From Scytalidium lignicola (taxonomy: Eukaryota; Ascomycota; Leotiomycetes): a DNA stretch of 64,000 nt. Shown in pieces: positions 24,711 through 36,741 of the stretch. The stretch is from assembly GCA_002812745.2 (NCBI GenBank), contig NCSJ02000014.1, positions 1 through 64,000 on the forward strand, in the 5' to 3' direction. Both the position numbers and the translations under genes were made by a program. Each line of letters starts with the position of its first letter. The stretch's first letter is position 1. Below the pieces are notes generated by a model. The model was not told the DNA's origin, ran no database searches, and saw only the letters and a program-made list of their open reading frames with translations.

Positions 24711-27700
24711 TGATTTTAACTTTTTAATGCGAAATGGGGAGGTCTTGCGATTTGACAAACGACGATGAATCAATCAGGCATGGAGCTTTGTTTTATTGTG
24801 TAAAATAGGAGTACCTACTTACGGTTTGAGGTTTGGGAATTTAGAATCTGCGGATCTGCGGTTCTACGTTTGGTGTTCTCCAAGTTCGTCTGATACTTCA
24901 GGCTGCAAAAATGATGATTCTGGCTCTTCTACAATGAAATGACCTACCATAGCTTGCTCGATTAGTGATTGCATGAATTCTCTATCTTTTTCTATCCGAG
25001 CTCATCTCACCTATGATGTTGTCGTATAAACTGGTGGAGAGTAACGTTACCAACTCTTGTAAACTACCAATACAGAGTGTGAAAATCGATACTCTAATAG
25101 ACTGGATAACTTTCTAGTTTTTCAATGTTATATTTAATTTATTATCAAATACTCACATACTCTCTTCTCTTTTCATAATGCGGGCTCTCAGCTCCTGAAC
25201 TGTATTTTTACGCCCTCCGCGTTTGTGAGGTTCAGCTGTTATAATATAACCATTTACCGCGCCATGAAGTTTTCTATTCTTCTCTGCACTTATCCATAGC
25301 AAATAGAAAGTTGAGAATGCCAGTCCTTTATATTGCCAAATAACCACAGGTACTTCCTCTCCGTATTTTCTAAGTAGATGGTGGTTCCCTGGACATTCTT
25401 TACATCCACACCCAATCCAGAATGATAAAGCAACACCCCCTCCCCATCTCTCCCCCTCGCCTCTAAAAATACCTGACTCAACTACTGAGCAAGTTACACG
25501 TACTCAATCATGCCACCATCCTCCAACCTTGGGTCAAAATCAAAGAAGGAAAAAAAGGACCCAGTAAAAAAAACCGTTTTCCCCAACCGAGGGCTCCATA
25601 TAAGTTGCCTGTGGTTCTAGATGCCTCGCTTCAAATATTTTAATATTTTAATTGACATCATGCAGTTACGTACCCCCGCATGGTATTCAATCACAACCAC
25701 GCACAGCCGCACAAGACCGTATCATTGGCTGGGAGGAGCAGTGTATATGACTCCAGGCTTGTCTCTTTTTTGCCTTGAACAAACGTAACTATGNAAAAAA
25801 AAAATACCACGTGTAACAAACCACTAAGACCAAAGAGATAAAAAAAAAGTTTTATTAGTTTATTTAACCTGCACGTAACGCGGACCCGGAGATTTTTATT
25901 TTCAAGGGGTCCTTTTTTTCTCTCTCTTCGCCATTCCTAATTGTGATTGTACAATACAAAATACAATACACATACACATACAATGCATGTTACGCTAGCA
26001 GACGGCCTAGAATCACATCATTTCTCATTTCATTCAATCTTACGCAAGCAATAGCGCATTAAATATACACGTGTTATGGGGAAACTAAAGCGTGCTAAAG
26101 AAGGAGGCAAGGAGGCAAAACCCCCAGAGCCGTTTGATGCGGATCCACAAAAAAANTTAAAAAACCTCCCGGAGTTAAAGAGGAACGCCATCTTTATTGG
26201 AAACAGTGTAATTGTGCTCAGTTAAGTTTTCTTTGTTTTAAAAGTGANTTTTTTTTATCTAATGCATTTCTCACCTGGACAAGGGGGAAATTTGAGTTGG
26301 GAAAAATCATTATGCTGGAATCCCCGTACCCTCAGTAGCTTTGTGGAGTTTTCTCGGGGGGATTCGGAAAGCTTTTGGAAAGCAATTGAAACAGTTAAGA
26401 ACTATCGTAATGCGGTTACCTTCGTCACCGCTGAAGATTGTTTTGTCTTAATCATAGCCTGTAATGACGAAAGTGGCAGATGGATTGGCTGGCTTTGATG
26501 TCAAAAGATAACATTGGATTTCGTCTTTCTTTGGTATCAAGTCAAGAAGCACCCGACTTGATCCGAAGTCGGCTTGTCGTGGACAATAAGCAATCTACCC
26601 AGCGAGCAATAGAGGTCTGAGATGGATTGGACCTTGATAGCCTACATAGTTGAAGTTCTTATCTGGAGTATTGTGCCGATATCGCATCCTCAGTATCATT
26701 GCGATGGTTCTCAAATCTTAATAAGCTGCAGCTGACTCAAAAGAGCGACATATTAAAGAGATAACAGACAGATAAGCAAAGCCGAGGTGCTTCACCAGTT
26801 TTAATATCCCAGAAGCAGGAGAAGAGCCGCCTTCTACCGATGATAGCCATCAAGGTTTCACAGTTTGATTGAATCTTAACTTTTTCTTCTGAGATAGAGT
26901 GTGTGTGTGAGACCAGGGGGGATAGATACCACACAACGCACAAGGTCTAATAGATTACCCAGCCCGGATGAATGCGAAAGAAGGGATCTGCTATCGCAGC
27001 ACTACTGTACTGCATCGTAAACCTGCGTAAAGGTGTATTTGAGCGAAGCCACGGCTTTCCCAGTCGGGTATTTGATTGTACCCAACGTGCATTACATTAT
27101 TCCAGGCACACACAACAACCCACACCCAAACGTACACACGAAAATATGCATAACTCAAAGGGTGTAGAAGAGAAAAAGGCCAGTTGCATAAAATCCCAAG
27201 CTGCCTACGCCCGTTTTGTGCTGGTGCCTCTTCTGCCCTTGCCCTTACCCTCGCTCTGCCGCTGCCCGAAGCCAGCCGTCGCGGGTGCCTGGGGTTGTTA
27301 GGTTGGCGTGGATGGGTCAGGTGGTGGTTGGTGTGTTGAAGATCAGAGACATTCTCTCTGCTTCATCCCGCGCTGGAACGGTAGTTCCCAGTCTGCCCAG
27401 TACACAGAAAAGGGAGGAATCGGTGTTAAGGATGGGCATGAAGGAAAATTGCAAAAAACTCGACTCTTGCAGCTGCTTCCCTCGGACAAGTATAATGCCG
27501 GTGGAATGGAGACGATGTGACCTTGATGGTGCGCCCTTATCATCTGAAAAAGATACCATTGTCGAATTGCTACGATTTATGTATGCACTGAACTGCGCGA
27601 AAAAAAGGTACTGTACCGTATTGATAGGAGAAGCCAAGTTGCTGGAGAGCTTCTGTTCACCCTGATAGACAGCGATGATCGTCCCTTTCTCCACACCCGT

Positions 27701-28866
27701 TACCTGTGCTGCACGGGACCCAGGCTGCGGTGACTTTCTGGGGGACGCCTTCTTGTGTGTCGGCACCTGTGTCGCTGGCTCTGATACGATACACGACGTC
27801 GTGAAACCCCCTGGTTNGGCCTACTCTTTCTCTCTGCTATTTCTCTGCCATTCTCTCGCTGGAACTATCGCCCGGCTTTTGTTCAGTTGGATGAGATGGT
27901 TACTGCAACTGCACCGCCAGACAGCCTCTCCAGCCAACCAGCCAACCAAGACCAGAGAGCGCTCAGCGTGGGGGGTTTGGATCGATGCCTTGCAGCCCAA
28001 GAGGGAGTTCCGTAAGTGTAGTGAGGGTGCCAGTTAGGTTCCAGAGTCTGCCTGGCTACCTGGAAGCTGCGGCGAGGTGGTCTGGAGGGTTGTGTGGAAC
28101 GAGGGGGCAATCTGTACTGTCTGCACTCTGGATGCACTGCTGTATGCGCTCTACTGTATGGAACCACCAGTAAACTCACTGCTTCCCGAGAATCTGCCCC
28201 ATGCCGGATCGATAACCGCTGCATTGGCTTGAAGCGTGTGTGGAAGAAAGCGTGGAAAGTTCAGTACTGTAATTGTGGGTTTTGCCTGGATTCAGGGCGC
28301 GATTCCTGGCTGGATCGGTACCTTGGGAGGTAATGCGCGAGATGCAGTAGTCGGAGGAGAGCAAATGTGGTCCATTTCTTCCTAATGGTCCAAGTGGCCC
28401 CAGGTGCTTTCAAAGGTTGGTTCAAGGTCGTGCAGCAGAAGTTTGCCGTGGGCCGGAACGGGTGTCCCAAGGCAGTCAGAGAGCCATTCGTCGCGGCGTG
28501 GCAGGAATGAATGGACGATGGTGGAGCTGGAAGAGTCTGGGCTGGAGGAGTTGTGTACGGTGGAGGTTAAGTGTGGATGCTTGGACGAGAGTGGATGTGA
28601 TGGTGATAGCATACGGGCAATAATTAATGCAGCGCATGGAGGACAATGGTTCCCTTCTGCTACCTCCTTGGTCTGTAACTGGTGCTGGTCAAGCAAAGGC
28701 GGCGGTGATTCATGATGCAATTCGCAGGACGGCCATTTAGTTGCACCCCCGCTGCGGTTCCCTTCCTGGGCTGCTGGCGGGGGCATCAGCGGGTTCCTGT
28801 TTCATGGAACTTTTTTCTCGTGCGTTTTGGAACGAGGCCACATAATAATGATTGCTATTAACTTTT
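24711..28866. other. 4.2-kb intergenic region, no convincing gene
   Basis: The left part is AT-rich with poly-A/T runs and N positions at 25795, 26156 and 26228. From about 27.0 kb composition becomes more GC-rich and many overlapping frames open on both strands, but none shows a domain, a conserved block or an intron pattern. Long upstream regions like this are common for fungal regulatory genes. I take it as upstream sequence of the Ecl1-like gene. Confidence 0.4.
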
Positions 28867-28869
28867 ATG

Positions 28870-30431
28870 CTCTGTCCGTGATTTATCCATTGATTTAATA
28901 GAGAGCTAGCATCCAAGTTTACTGCGAGCCTCCTGCTGCCATCTGTTTTCCCTCTGCAAAATCATCATCATCATCATCATCATCAACAAGAGTCAGCAAG
29001 CAGCATCAAGTCTCTCGAGCATCAGGTAGTCGACATCAAATAAACGTCATCGTCGTCCACGGCCACGGAATCTCCTTGCGTTGCGCTGGAGTTGCTCACG
29101 CAATCGACAACCACTGGTTAGCCATCTTTTGCATCATTATTAGCATTGTTGCCATCGATCTCGTCTCTGGTTTCTCTGGTTCCCGCCGTCGCCGTGGTTG
29201 GATCCATCGGTTGTCGACTTGGTCGAAGTCGAAGTTTGTACTGTACCTGTCCTGCTCCTGGCTGTCGTGCCTGGCCCGCCGCCGTCCTGTACCAGTCGGA
29301 AGAAACCTTGCGGGTAATTAATTATTATTACTATTACTATTATTGCGTGCCCTTTTCTTTGCCACCAGATCGTCTTGGTCTGGAACATCCCTAGGAGAAA
29401 GGAAAAAAAGCAAGAGGACAGAGCAGCAAGCAGCAAAGAGAGGTGACAGACCAGCTAAGCAAGCAAATCAATTGAGCATACGTATCTGCCCTCCATACGT
29501 CCAGTCCGTACGACCATCCATCCAATCCATACCAACCCATCATCATACCTACATAACATTCCCCGGAGAGAGCACAGCAGCAACCGCAGCGCTGCAGTAT
29601 CACAGGACCGGCAGACGACCGACTACAGACCATAGAAGCTCCATTACCAGATTCTTTACCGCATCTTCGCGATATCTCCCCAGATCACGACACCCCAATT
29701 GCCTCATTCCCCGTGCATTTTTTTTTTTGTGTGGTGCTCGGCGACTGGAAACACGAGAATAGCTTCTTGGACCTGCTAGCTGCTTGCCCCTCGGCTGTTT
29801 CTCTCTGTCATCTTCTCAGCATCTCGCCCTTCTTACTCGCCTCTTATCGCGATCTTGGTCTCACGTATCACATCATCGGGGTTCAGCTAGAGAGATAATA
29901 ATTAGACAATTCCCAGTCATCATCCCTAGTCCGAGTAAGCTTTCTTGCAATCACGCACACACACACACACACGACAAGCGCGGCAACATCTACCAACCAG
30001 AACCTCCCAAGACTCACCCACCTCGAGAAATATAATTACAGACGACACGCGCAACGGCACATCCACAAACTCTCACCGATCTCGCTCGTGGATCATTAAT
30101 TAAATTAAGCTTAAGCCCGATCGATCCGAGCTTCTCGTTTCCTCAATCACCTGTTGCTTCCTTTGCATCCATCCATCCTTTCATCTAAAGATTCTTTATC
30201 TCGCCCTAGCTACAAACCACCTTCCAGATATCGACTACCCCAGACCTCTCCAACAAATCTCCCAGTTCAGCGCACAATCAATATACACAGACATTGAACC
30301 AACATCACTTCGACTTGGATTAGATCGAACTGATCAATTCGACTCAATTCGACGTTCGATTTGTTTTTTTCCTCTCTCGTTCCTTTCGTCTGACTCACCT
30401 CTCGCCTCAAAACCCACCCCAAGCTTTCAAG
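28870..30431 (+). promoter_or_regulatory. ATG-free 5' leader of the Ecl1-like gene
   Basis: No ATG occurs on the plus strand from 28870 through this block (nor up to 30597), although CAT is frequent, so the depletion is strand-specific. Simple repeats lie inside: ATC repeats at about 28960-28984, TTA/CTA repeats at about 29320-29345, and CA repeats at about 29955-29972. The last 400 bases are pyrimidine- and CA-rich as in fungal leaders. An in-frame TAG at 30321 is the nearest upstream stop. A possible branch site (TCTGACTC) at 30389 leaves open an intron ending at CAAG 30431. Transcription start is not known. Confidence 0.6.
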
Positions 30432-31949
30432 CTGGCTCACACACGCCCCCCGCCGGTTATTCGCACCACCTCGACAACCTCAGCTTCAACCACCAACGGC
30501 AACAACAACAATACCAACAGCACCACTGCGCAAGTAACCTCGACTTCGACGGAAAAGAAGGAGCGGCACCACGCTCGCCGCAAGTCTGGCAAGGAGTATG
30601 TCGTTGTCACTGAGCGCAAGGGGCTCGTGCGCCCGGCTGCCCTAACTCGCAGGTCGACGGTCTCGCAGCAATATGTCACCAAGTCCCCGTCCAGCTGGAG
30701 GGAGTCAAGTCGCCGGGAGAAGGAGCGCGAGGAGCGAGATGAGGACCGAGTCAGCAGGGATCGTGATCACAGCGAAAGCTTTCCCCAGTATTGGTACGTT
30801 CGTCATTCTGCTGCAGGTTTCAGCCTTCTAATCTACCTATTCCTTGTTTTTTACTTTTACTTTTTTCCCTCTTTTTAGATTTCNTTTTTTTTTTCATTTC
30901 CCTTTCCCTTTTCCAGCTTTTTTTTTTGCTTTTTTTTAATTGATTTTGCTTTTTTCTCCTCGCGTGGAGTCTCTGCAGTTGCAATGCCGATCTCATGTGC
31001 TGTAATAATGTGATGTGGGGTGCAGTTGCTGACCGAGTCTTGCAGTATGACCTGCGAAAAGCAATTCCTTCCGGCAAACAATACTTTCTTGTATTGCTCT
31101 GAAGCGTGAGTTCACCCCCTCTTACCTCTTGGAGCCTCACGTTCTTCACTTCCCAAATCTCTTGTGCTATCTCGCTTACTCATTAACTCACTCATCCATT
31201 CATATTCTTGTCTTTCATATGAGAATTACAATGAAATCTAATTCGTCTTCATCTACAGCTGCCGCCTTCACGATCGCTCAACACAGCCATATTCCCAATC
31301 CCGCTCAAACTCCTACTCCACCGCCTCACCAACCACGTCCAGCACCCCCACATCTCCGAGCTTCACTTCCCCATATGGAAGTTCTCACACGTTGTACGGC
31401 ATTTCATCTCCGGATGATGGCCCTGATATCCTCCCCCGCTTCTCGCCCACGCAATCCCGGCCACGATCCTACTACTCCCCGTACCCGGACTCCCTGTCTG
31501 GAGAAGACTCCGTTGCACCCGTCCGACCAATGACGTCCATCTACCACGCCACATCACCCCAGGTACCGTCGCAAAGCCTCCACTCTGCCTCTAGCTCTTC
31601 GACAGCTCTTGCATCACTCCGTGAACTGGCTATCGCTCTCCCGCGCACAACATCCAGAACTGAATCCGATATGCCGACAGACACGAGCACGAGTCCCCTG
31701 AGCAAAGCTTGGAATTTTATTCCTTTCGCCAACACCAAATCCGGGCCGAACTGTACCAGTAATCATACCAGCACCAGAAGCCGGGAGGATCTCCATAGTT
31801 ACGCAAGAACGTATGGTGGAGTGGGCACGGGTGTGTATGCAGGGGCCCAGGGTATGGAAAGACCGTTACCGCCTCGCACTGGGCCAAGCGGGTATGGACA
31901 TCGACCGCGGAGTGTGGATCTTGTGACGCCATTTTCCGTTGGACTTTAG
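30432..31949 (+). CDS. Ecl1/2/3-like zinc-binding protein (life-span regulatory factor), probable CUG start
   Basis: Ecl1-family proteins are small zinc proteins that extend chronological life span in fission yeast. Exons are 30432-30793, 31046-31105 and 31259-31949, with introns of 252 and 153 bp. Spliced, they read QYCMTCEKQFLPANNTFLYC then SEACRLHDRS. This is the family C-x2-C...YCS-x2-C signature, with Cys at about 121, 124, 138 and 142. The rest is Ser/Thr/Pro-rich. The frame holds no ATG before the Met inside CMTC, and no ATG of any frame exists in the preceding 1.56 kb. The CTG at 30432 has A at -3 and G at +4 and would give 370 residues starting MAHTRPPPVIRTT. An upstream spliced exon is the alternative. 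Confidence 0.75.
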
Positions 31950-33238
31950 GATACTGAAGTGTTCGTGTCTTGGCTTCCCCTTTCAGACCTAGTTTTGATT
32001 CTAAGTCTCGGAGTTGGAAGCTATATACAGAGCATTGGTGCGAACATGCTTGGAATGTGGAATGAAAACATTCCCCCTTTGATTATTATTACGAAAGGCG
32101 TTCAGTGAAAAAAAAAGTTAGTTTATATTTGGACGGGGCTGCATAGATGGAGAATTCTCAGTTTCTCTCTCGGATGAGGAGGTTTTGGGCAGAAACAAGA
32201 AAACAAGAAGAAAAAAGAACCATCGTTTTTCAAACGGCAAACTGATATCACATCGCTCCTCAACCTGAAATTTCGAAGTTTTGGCGTTTCGGCATTGACA
32301 AACATTCATATAACACAAACAAACAAAGCATAACAGGGAGCTTATTTATAGATGGCAAACAGCAATTATTATCAACGGGATTTCTTTACTCATTCCTCAG
32401 CGTCGCATTTGTTTTTTTAAGGATAGTTTGGTCTAAGGGTATGGGCATTTTAGCTAGTTTTTTTATCGGCATATTTTAATCTATATTCTTTTGGTATTGG
32501 ATGGATGCGGGTGCATAGGAATCACAACTCATACGGAGCATATATCATCCCATCTCAAGCATATTGCATTCTCAAGGCTAAAGTTTCACTTCGAATTGGA
32601 TGAGTAGATGGGGTTGTTCTATATAGAATGGTTTTAATTTTATGAGATATACATATAAATGACGTTCACACGTTCGGTTTGGGAAGTGTGGGTGTAGATA
32701 ATTATATAGATTAATTCTATTTCTTGGTGAATGTGCTTTTTTGAGGGCTTGTTGGAGTGAATTCTGTGTCTCGTCACCTTTTACGGCCCCCGCCACATAA
32801 TGGTATGCCATCCTAAGTTGCTGTACACTATAAATGATTCGCAACCATTCAGACAAAAGCAAATCTGTGGCTGATCCATTACTAGGCTTTCATTATGAGA
32901 GACCACTCACTATGCAGAGTGGACTATATAAACATTTTTGTGATACCGTACTACCTCATTTATGGAATATAGATTTAATATTGAACGTAATTGTATAGAT
33001 GATTGTGGAAGCTGCCTGAGTTTGTGGTGTATCCACGAGCAAAAATAGTGTAAGGCACAGCAGTGTCCATATAATGGACTCGAGCTATCTTCGAGACCTA
33101 TCGCTTGCAGATTTTCTAAGCGAATCCCGACGCCCATCCAAAACATAAGTTTAATAATACTAGAGAGATACCTGATNAAAAAGGTTATCTATTTCTAAAA
33201 ATATTAGATATGAAGAAGAAAAAATTTTTTTTTTGGTG
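31950..33238. other. Intergenic, no gene seen
   Basis: AT-rich sequence that probably includes the 3' untranslated region of the Ecl1-like gene. An N lies at 33177. Short open frames on both strands have no recognisable features. Confidence 0.4.
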
Positions 33239-33324
33239 TCCCTCAGACCGGAGTCGAACCGGTGACATCCAGATTTGCTTTTCTATTACAGTCTGACGTC
33301 ATAAACCAACTAGACGACCGAGGG
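33239..33324 (-). tRNA. tRNA-Tyr (GTA) with an 11-nt intron
   Basis: The minus strand folds as a tRNA. The acceptor stem CCCTCGG pairs with CTGAGGG (one G-T pair) and the discriminator is A. The D arm contains TAGTTGGTTTA, the anticodon loop is CTGTAA followed by the intron, and the T arm GGTTCGACTCC is intact. The anticodon is GTA. The intron TAGAAAAGCAA follows the base 3' to the anticodon, exactly as in yeast tRNA-Tyr, which also has an intron here. Mature length is 75 nt. Confidence 0.9.
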
Positions 33325-34145
33325 TTATCCAACTGAGACATTGGGGTCGAATATTGACAATGCTTTCCTTATTTAGAATTTTATGCAACACAGACTGAAC
33401 TGAAAGCTGGTTGAACAAACTACTGTTATTTCGTCGCTCTCTGATTTAGCAATATCTTTTAGGACTACAGTATTAAACGTTTATTTTAAATTAGAATAAT
33501 GTTCAAGGGTCCGACGTATTGAATGACGGATGTATTCTGGCCCATTCGTAAATCGGCCAATTCACAAATCAGCCAGCTCATATGTAAATATTTGCTATTC
33601 ACCTACCGGTCAGCCCATTCATGAATCAACTAGCCTATACGTAAATGGTCAGTTTAATCAAATATTATAATTAACTAATATAACTACTAATTTAACTTTC
33701 AATTTAATCACTAATCAGATTAGTTGAATTCTCTTATGGATTTCCAGAATCTGCTTTTATCCATTTTCTTTTAAAGGTTTCAAGTAATTTAATTAATGCT
33801 TTTTCAGTACTATACAAATTAATAATTTTAACAATCTTCTACAATTATAGTCATCGTTATAACAATATACAGTATAANTCTTTACTTTCTTTAAAATAAT
33901 GACGTCTTTTTTTGTTATATAAACTTTTACCTTAATATAATAATAATTCTTTGACTTGTAAGGGCATCTTTAGTTGTTTAAGCTAATGTAACTTATTTTA
34001 TAGTTTCTAAAATTACTATATCTGATTATAAAGCATGATCAACAACTTTTAATTCTTTAGTTAGAATTAGACATTAAATAACTTCTGATAAAGTGATAAA
34101 CTTATTTTTATAAGGGTATAGTTCATCTAATGTGAGGTGATAGAT
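33325..34145. other. AT-rich intergenic, probable decayed repeats
   Basis: Strongly AT-rich with short GGCCAATTCACAAATCAGCC-like copies at 33540-33660 and an N at 33878. It resembles decayed transposon sequence but I cannot name an element. Confidence 0.35.
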
Positions 34146-34411
34146 TGTCAGGGTCGTCTGTACGTAGAGTGAAGAGAGACCAGGAGGTTGAAACATAATA
34201 GGAGACTAGCAGTGTGATAGCAGTTGGTTAGGTGTAGATTCGCTCTAAAACTCGGTATTCTCTTAAAGTACAAGATTGATCTCTGACTCCTGTCAAAGAG
34301 AAGGGGAAACCCCCCTCTTTATAGACGGGAGTCAGCAGCCCAGGAACGGCTAGGACTCAGACCCCTATCCTTTTCCTCCCTTCACGTGATTAGTACACTA
34401 AGGCCCTGACA
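34146..34411 (-). mobile_element. Solo LTR, 266 bp, with 5-bp target-site duplication
   Basis: The segment begins TGTCAGGG and ends CCCTGACA, perfect inverted termini, and is flanked on both sides by TAGAT (34141-34145 and 34412-34416). On the minus strand it has a TATA-like CTATAAAG and a downstream leader-like part, so the element faced minus. A clean target-site duplication shows this is a solo LTR left by recombination between two LTRs. It lies about 200 bp downstream of the DUF3431 gene. Confidence 0.85.
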
Positions 34412-34611
34412 TAGATATACGTAAAAANTTGATATACTGCCATTTATGTATGGGCCAGAACAGATGTTAATGTTTTGGTTATGAATATGAGTGCAGATAT
34501 AGAAAAAAANTACTTTATTATTCAAGAATTGAGGTACATAAGAAACAACTCCAACGAGTATCATAAAATTCCCAAGGATGCTAAAATCACAACTTCTCAA
34601 TACAGTTTGCC

Positions 34612-36741
34612 TTATTCAAAACCAGGATCCAAACACTGACAGTCATCCAACCTCCCATCACTTCTCCATTCACTCAACAAACTGGGACAGAGAGCTGCCA
34701 CCTTTGTATCAGAACACTGCATAAGCAGACTCCAAATCCTCTCAACCGTGTATCCAAAGTATGGAGCATCAAGTCTATCTACCCCATCCCCTATAATATC
34801 CTTATTATGGCTCCATCCCTCCTCGGACGTAAGAGCCTCAAGAAGATCCTCGTAGACGTCTTTGGAAACGCCTCGTATCCGTCGCGCAGAAGCAACAAAC
34901 TGCCCCTTGTATGAGAGCAAGATTTGTTGATTCGTGCAAGTCTCATTATACACTCTAGAGTAGAGGGAAGGGACTATGCCGAATTGATCCTCCCAGCCCC
35001 AACGATCAGTGCAACTATTGCAGTCACACGTTACTCCTGCAAATCCCAGACTCAACATCCCGGTATTTGGAACTAAGAAGTTATTGATTCTTGGTACCAC
35101 TTCTCGCAGATTATGTGCAGTCGCTTGGAGAAACATTGTTTGTCGAGCTAGTTCGCCCCAGTTATGCACGATGTGGTGAAGGTAAGTGCCGCCTTCACGG
35201 CCGAGGTTGTCGAGCTTATATACGGCGTCGACTTCGAGCAGGGATTTAAGGATCGTGGTGTTTGCGGTAGGGGATTTGGTGTAGATTATAACCCGTGGTG
35301 GTTGTTGGTCGAGATTGTGAAACGGGGAGGCGGATTTGATTGTTTTGAGCATGTGTTTTACTGCGATGAGATCTTCTTGATACATGCTCACCACGATATC
35401 GAAACGTGTAGACGGTACGTATGTGTTGTCAAGACGAGCAGGAATGCTTGGAGGTATAGGGTTGAGTATTGTTTTCGCGGTCGTCGAGAATAACCATGTC
35501 GATGTGATGATAAGAGGTGTTAAGACTAGAGTCATAATGGTTTTGGTCTTCTGTTTCCGGTTTCTCTCTTCAAGAAATATGCCTTGTTCTTCTTCCTCTT
35601 CCTCCTGTAGCCACCGATCTTTCCACCATTGGAGTAATACTGTAGAGACAGCTAACTCATCAGCTTGAGCGTATACGAGTAACGCAGTAACTGACACAAT
35701 AAAGGAGGCAATCTGCGTAAATGGGATAAAGACCGCTGGACTCATTATGAGTGATAGGATAATAGCGAACAATGTCGAAGCTGTTGATGTGATAATTTCA
35801 GTCGCAGGAACTGTCGGCATCCACGGTAGATCGGAATTTTCCTTGAAGGAGATGGGTGAAAACTGTATCAATGATGACCCCGAGAATACCGATCCAGTAA
35901 AGAGGAAAGCGTTAACGCATAGCAGAAAGGATTGTGCACTGAATAGATGCCTCGTTAAAGGAATATGTTCAATAGAGTAGCTTAGCATTCCACTAATGAT
36001 AGTTCCAAGAATAAAAGTCGTCACAACGAAGGAGTGGAGCATATTCTGTCGCCCTAGATCTGTTGTACTCAAGCTGAAAATGTTTAATGTGTCTGATAAG
36101 ATCGCTCTAGAGACTCCAAAGGATGTGACACCAGTTACCCCAAGAACGAGACCTGGGACCGTGAGCCGATACTCGTTGTAGAGGACACCCATTAATGCGA
36201 CTGTAGCTATATATATTTCCCATGAAAAGCGCCTTGTGTTTGAAAAGAGGTGTGTTACATATAATATTGCCGATTCAACTGTGTATGCTAAAGGCTGGTG
36301 GAAGTTAGAGTCTACCATGATCGATGCCGAGTTTTCATGGAGTACTTACGAATAAGGTCATCAGAGCAGGTAAACTATCCATATGAAGAACAGCTTGCAT
36401 GAATAGAGGTAAAGACACTGCAGCTATTCCTGACGCAGGGATTGTATAGAGCCAGTGTCGAATATTGTTGATTGTAGGAACTAAAGGGTGCCGTGTCGTA
36501 CATCGTTTTGCGGACCTGCTGTCGAAGTTTGAAGACAATTTGTTGCAATAAAGTGATATTATGTATGCTGCCAGGGCTGTACTGAAGAAGGAAAGGCTGA
36601 TAGTAAAGGCTAGGAATTGATGAGAATATAAGTCGAGTAGGGAAGGTATTGTGATTGACCTACGATAGTCTAACAAGTTTTAGCATAGATCTTTGGTGAT
36701 TATGTGTGACAATTATACTCACGGTATGAATAGTTTACCAT
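34612..36741 (-). CDS. Multi-pass membrane protein with C-terminal DUF3431 domain
   Basis: Exons on the minus strand are 36741-36723, 36669-36350 and 36294-34612, with introns of 53 and 55 bp, giving 673 residues. The N-terminal half has several hydrophobic segments (for example FLAFTISLSFFSTALAAYII and ILSLIMSPAVFIPFTQIASF) with an acidic Glu-rich loop. The C-terminal third is DUF3431: FDIVVSMYQED, LGREGGTYLHHIVHNW, TMFLQATAHNLREV, CDCNSCTDRWGWED, LLSYKGQFVASARRIRG. DUF3431 proteins are fungal and resemble glycosyltransferases; activity is unproven. The large membrane region ahead of the domain is unusual to me and may be a fusion. Exon 1 is only 19 nt and rests on splice signals, so the start is less sure. 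Confidence 0.8.

Noticed and set aside
26244..28786. Many overlapping open frames on both strands between the flippase and the Ecl1-like gene
   Set aside because: No frame shows conserved blocks or splice structure, and frames on both strands are equally open, as expected in GC-richer non-coding sequence.
29076..30035. Plus-strand open frames of 60-139 codons in the leader of the Ecl1-like gene
   Set aside because: None contains an ATG, their composition follows simple repeats, and they show no domain.
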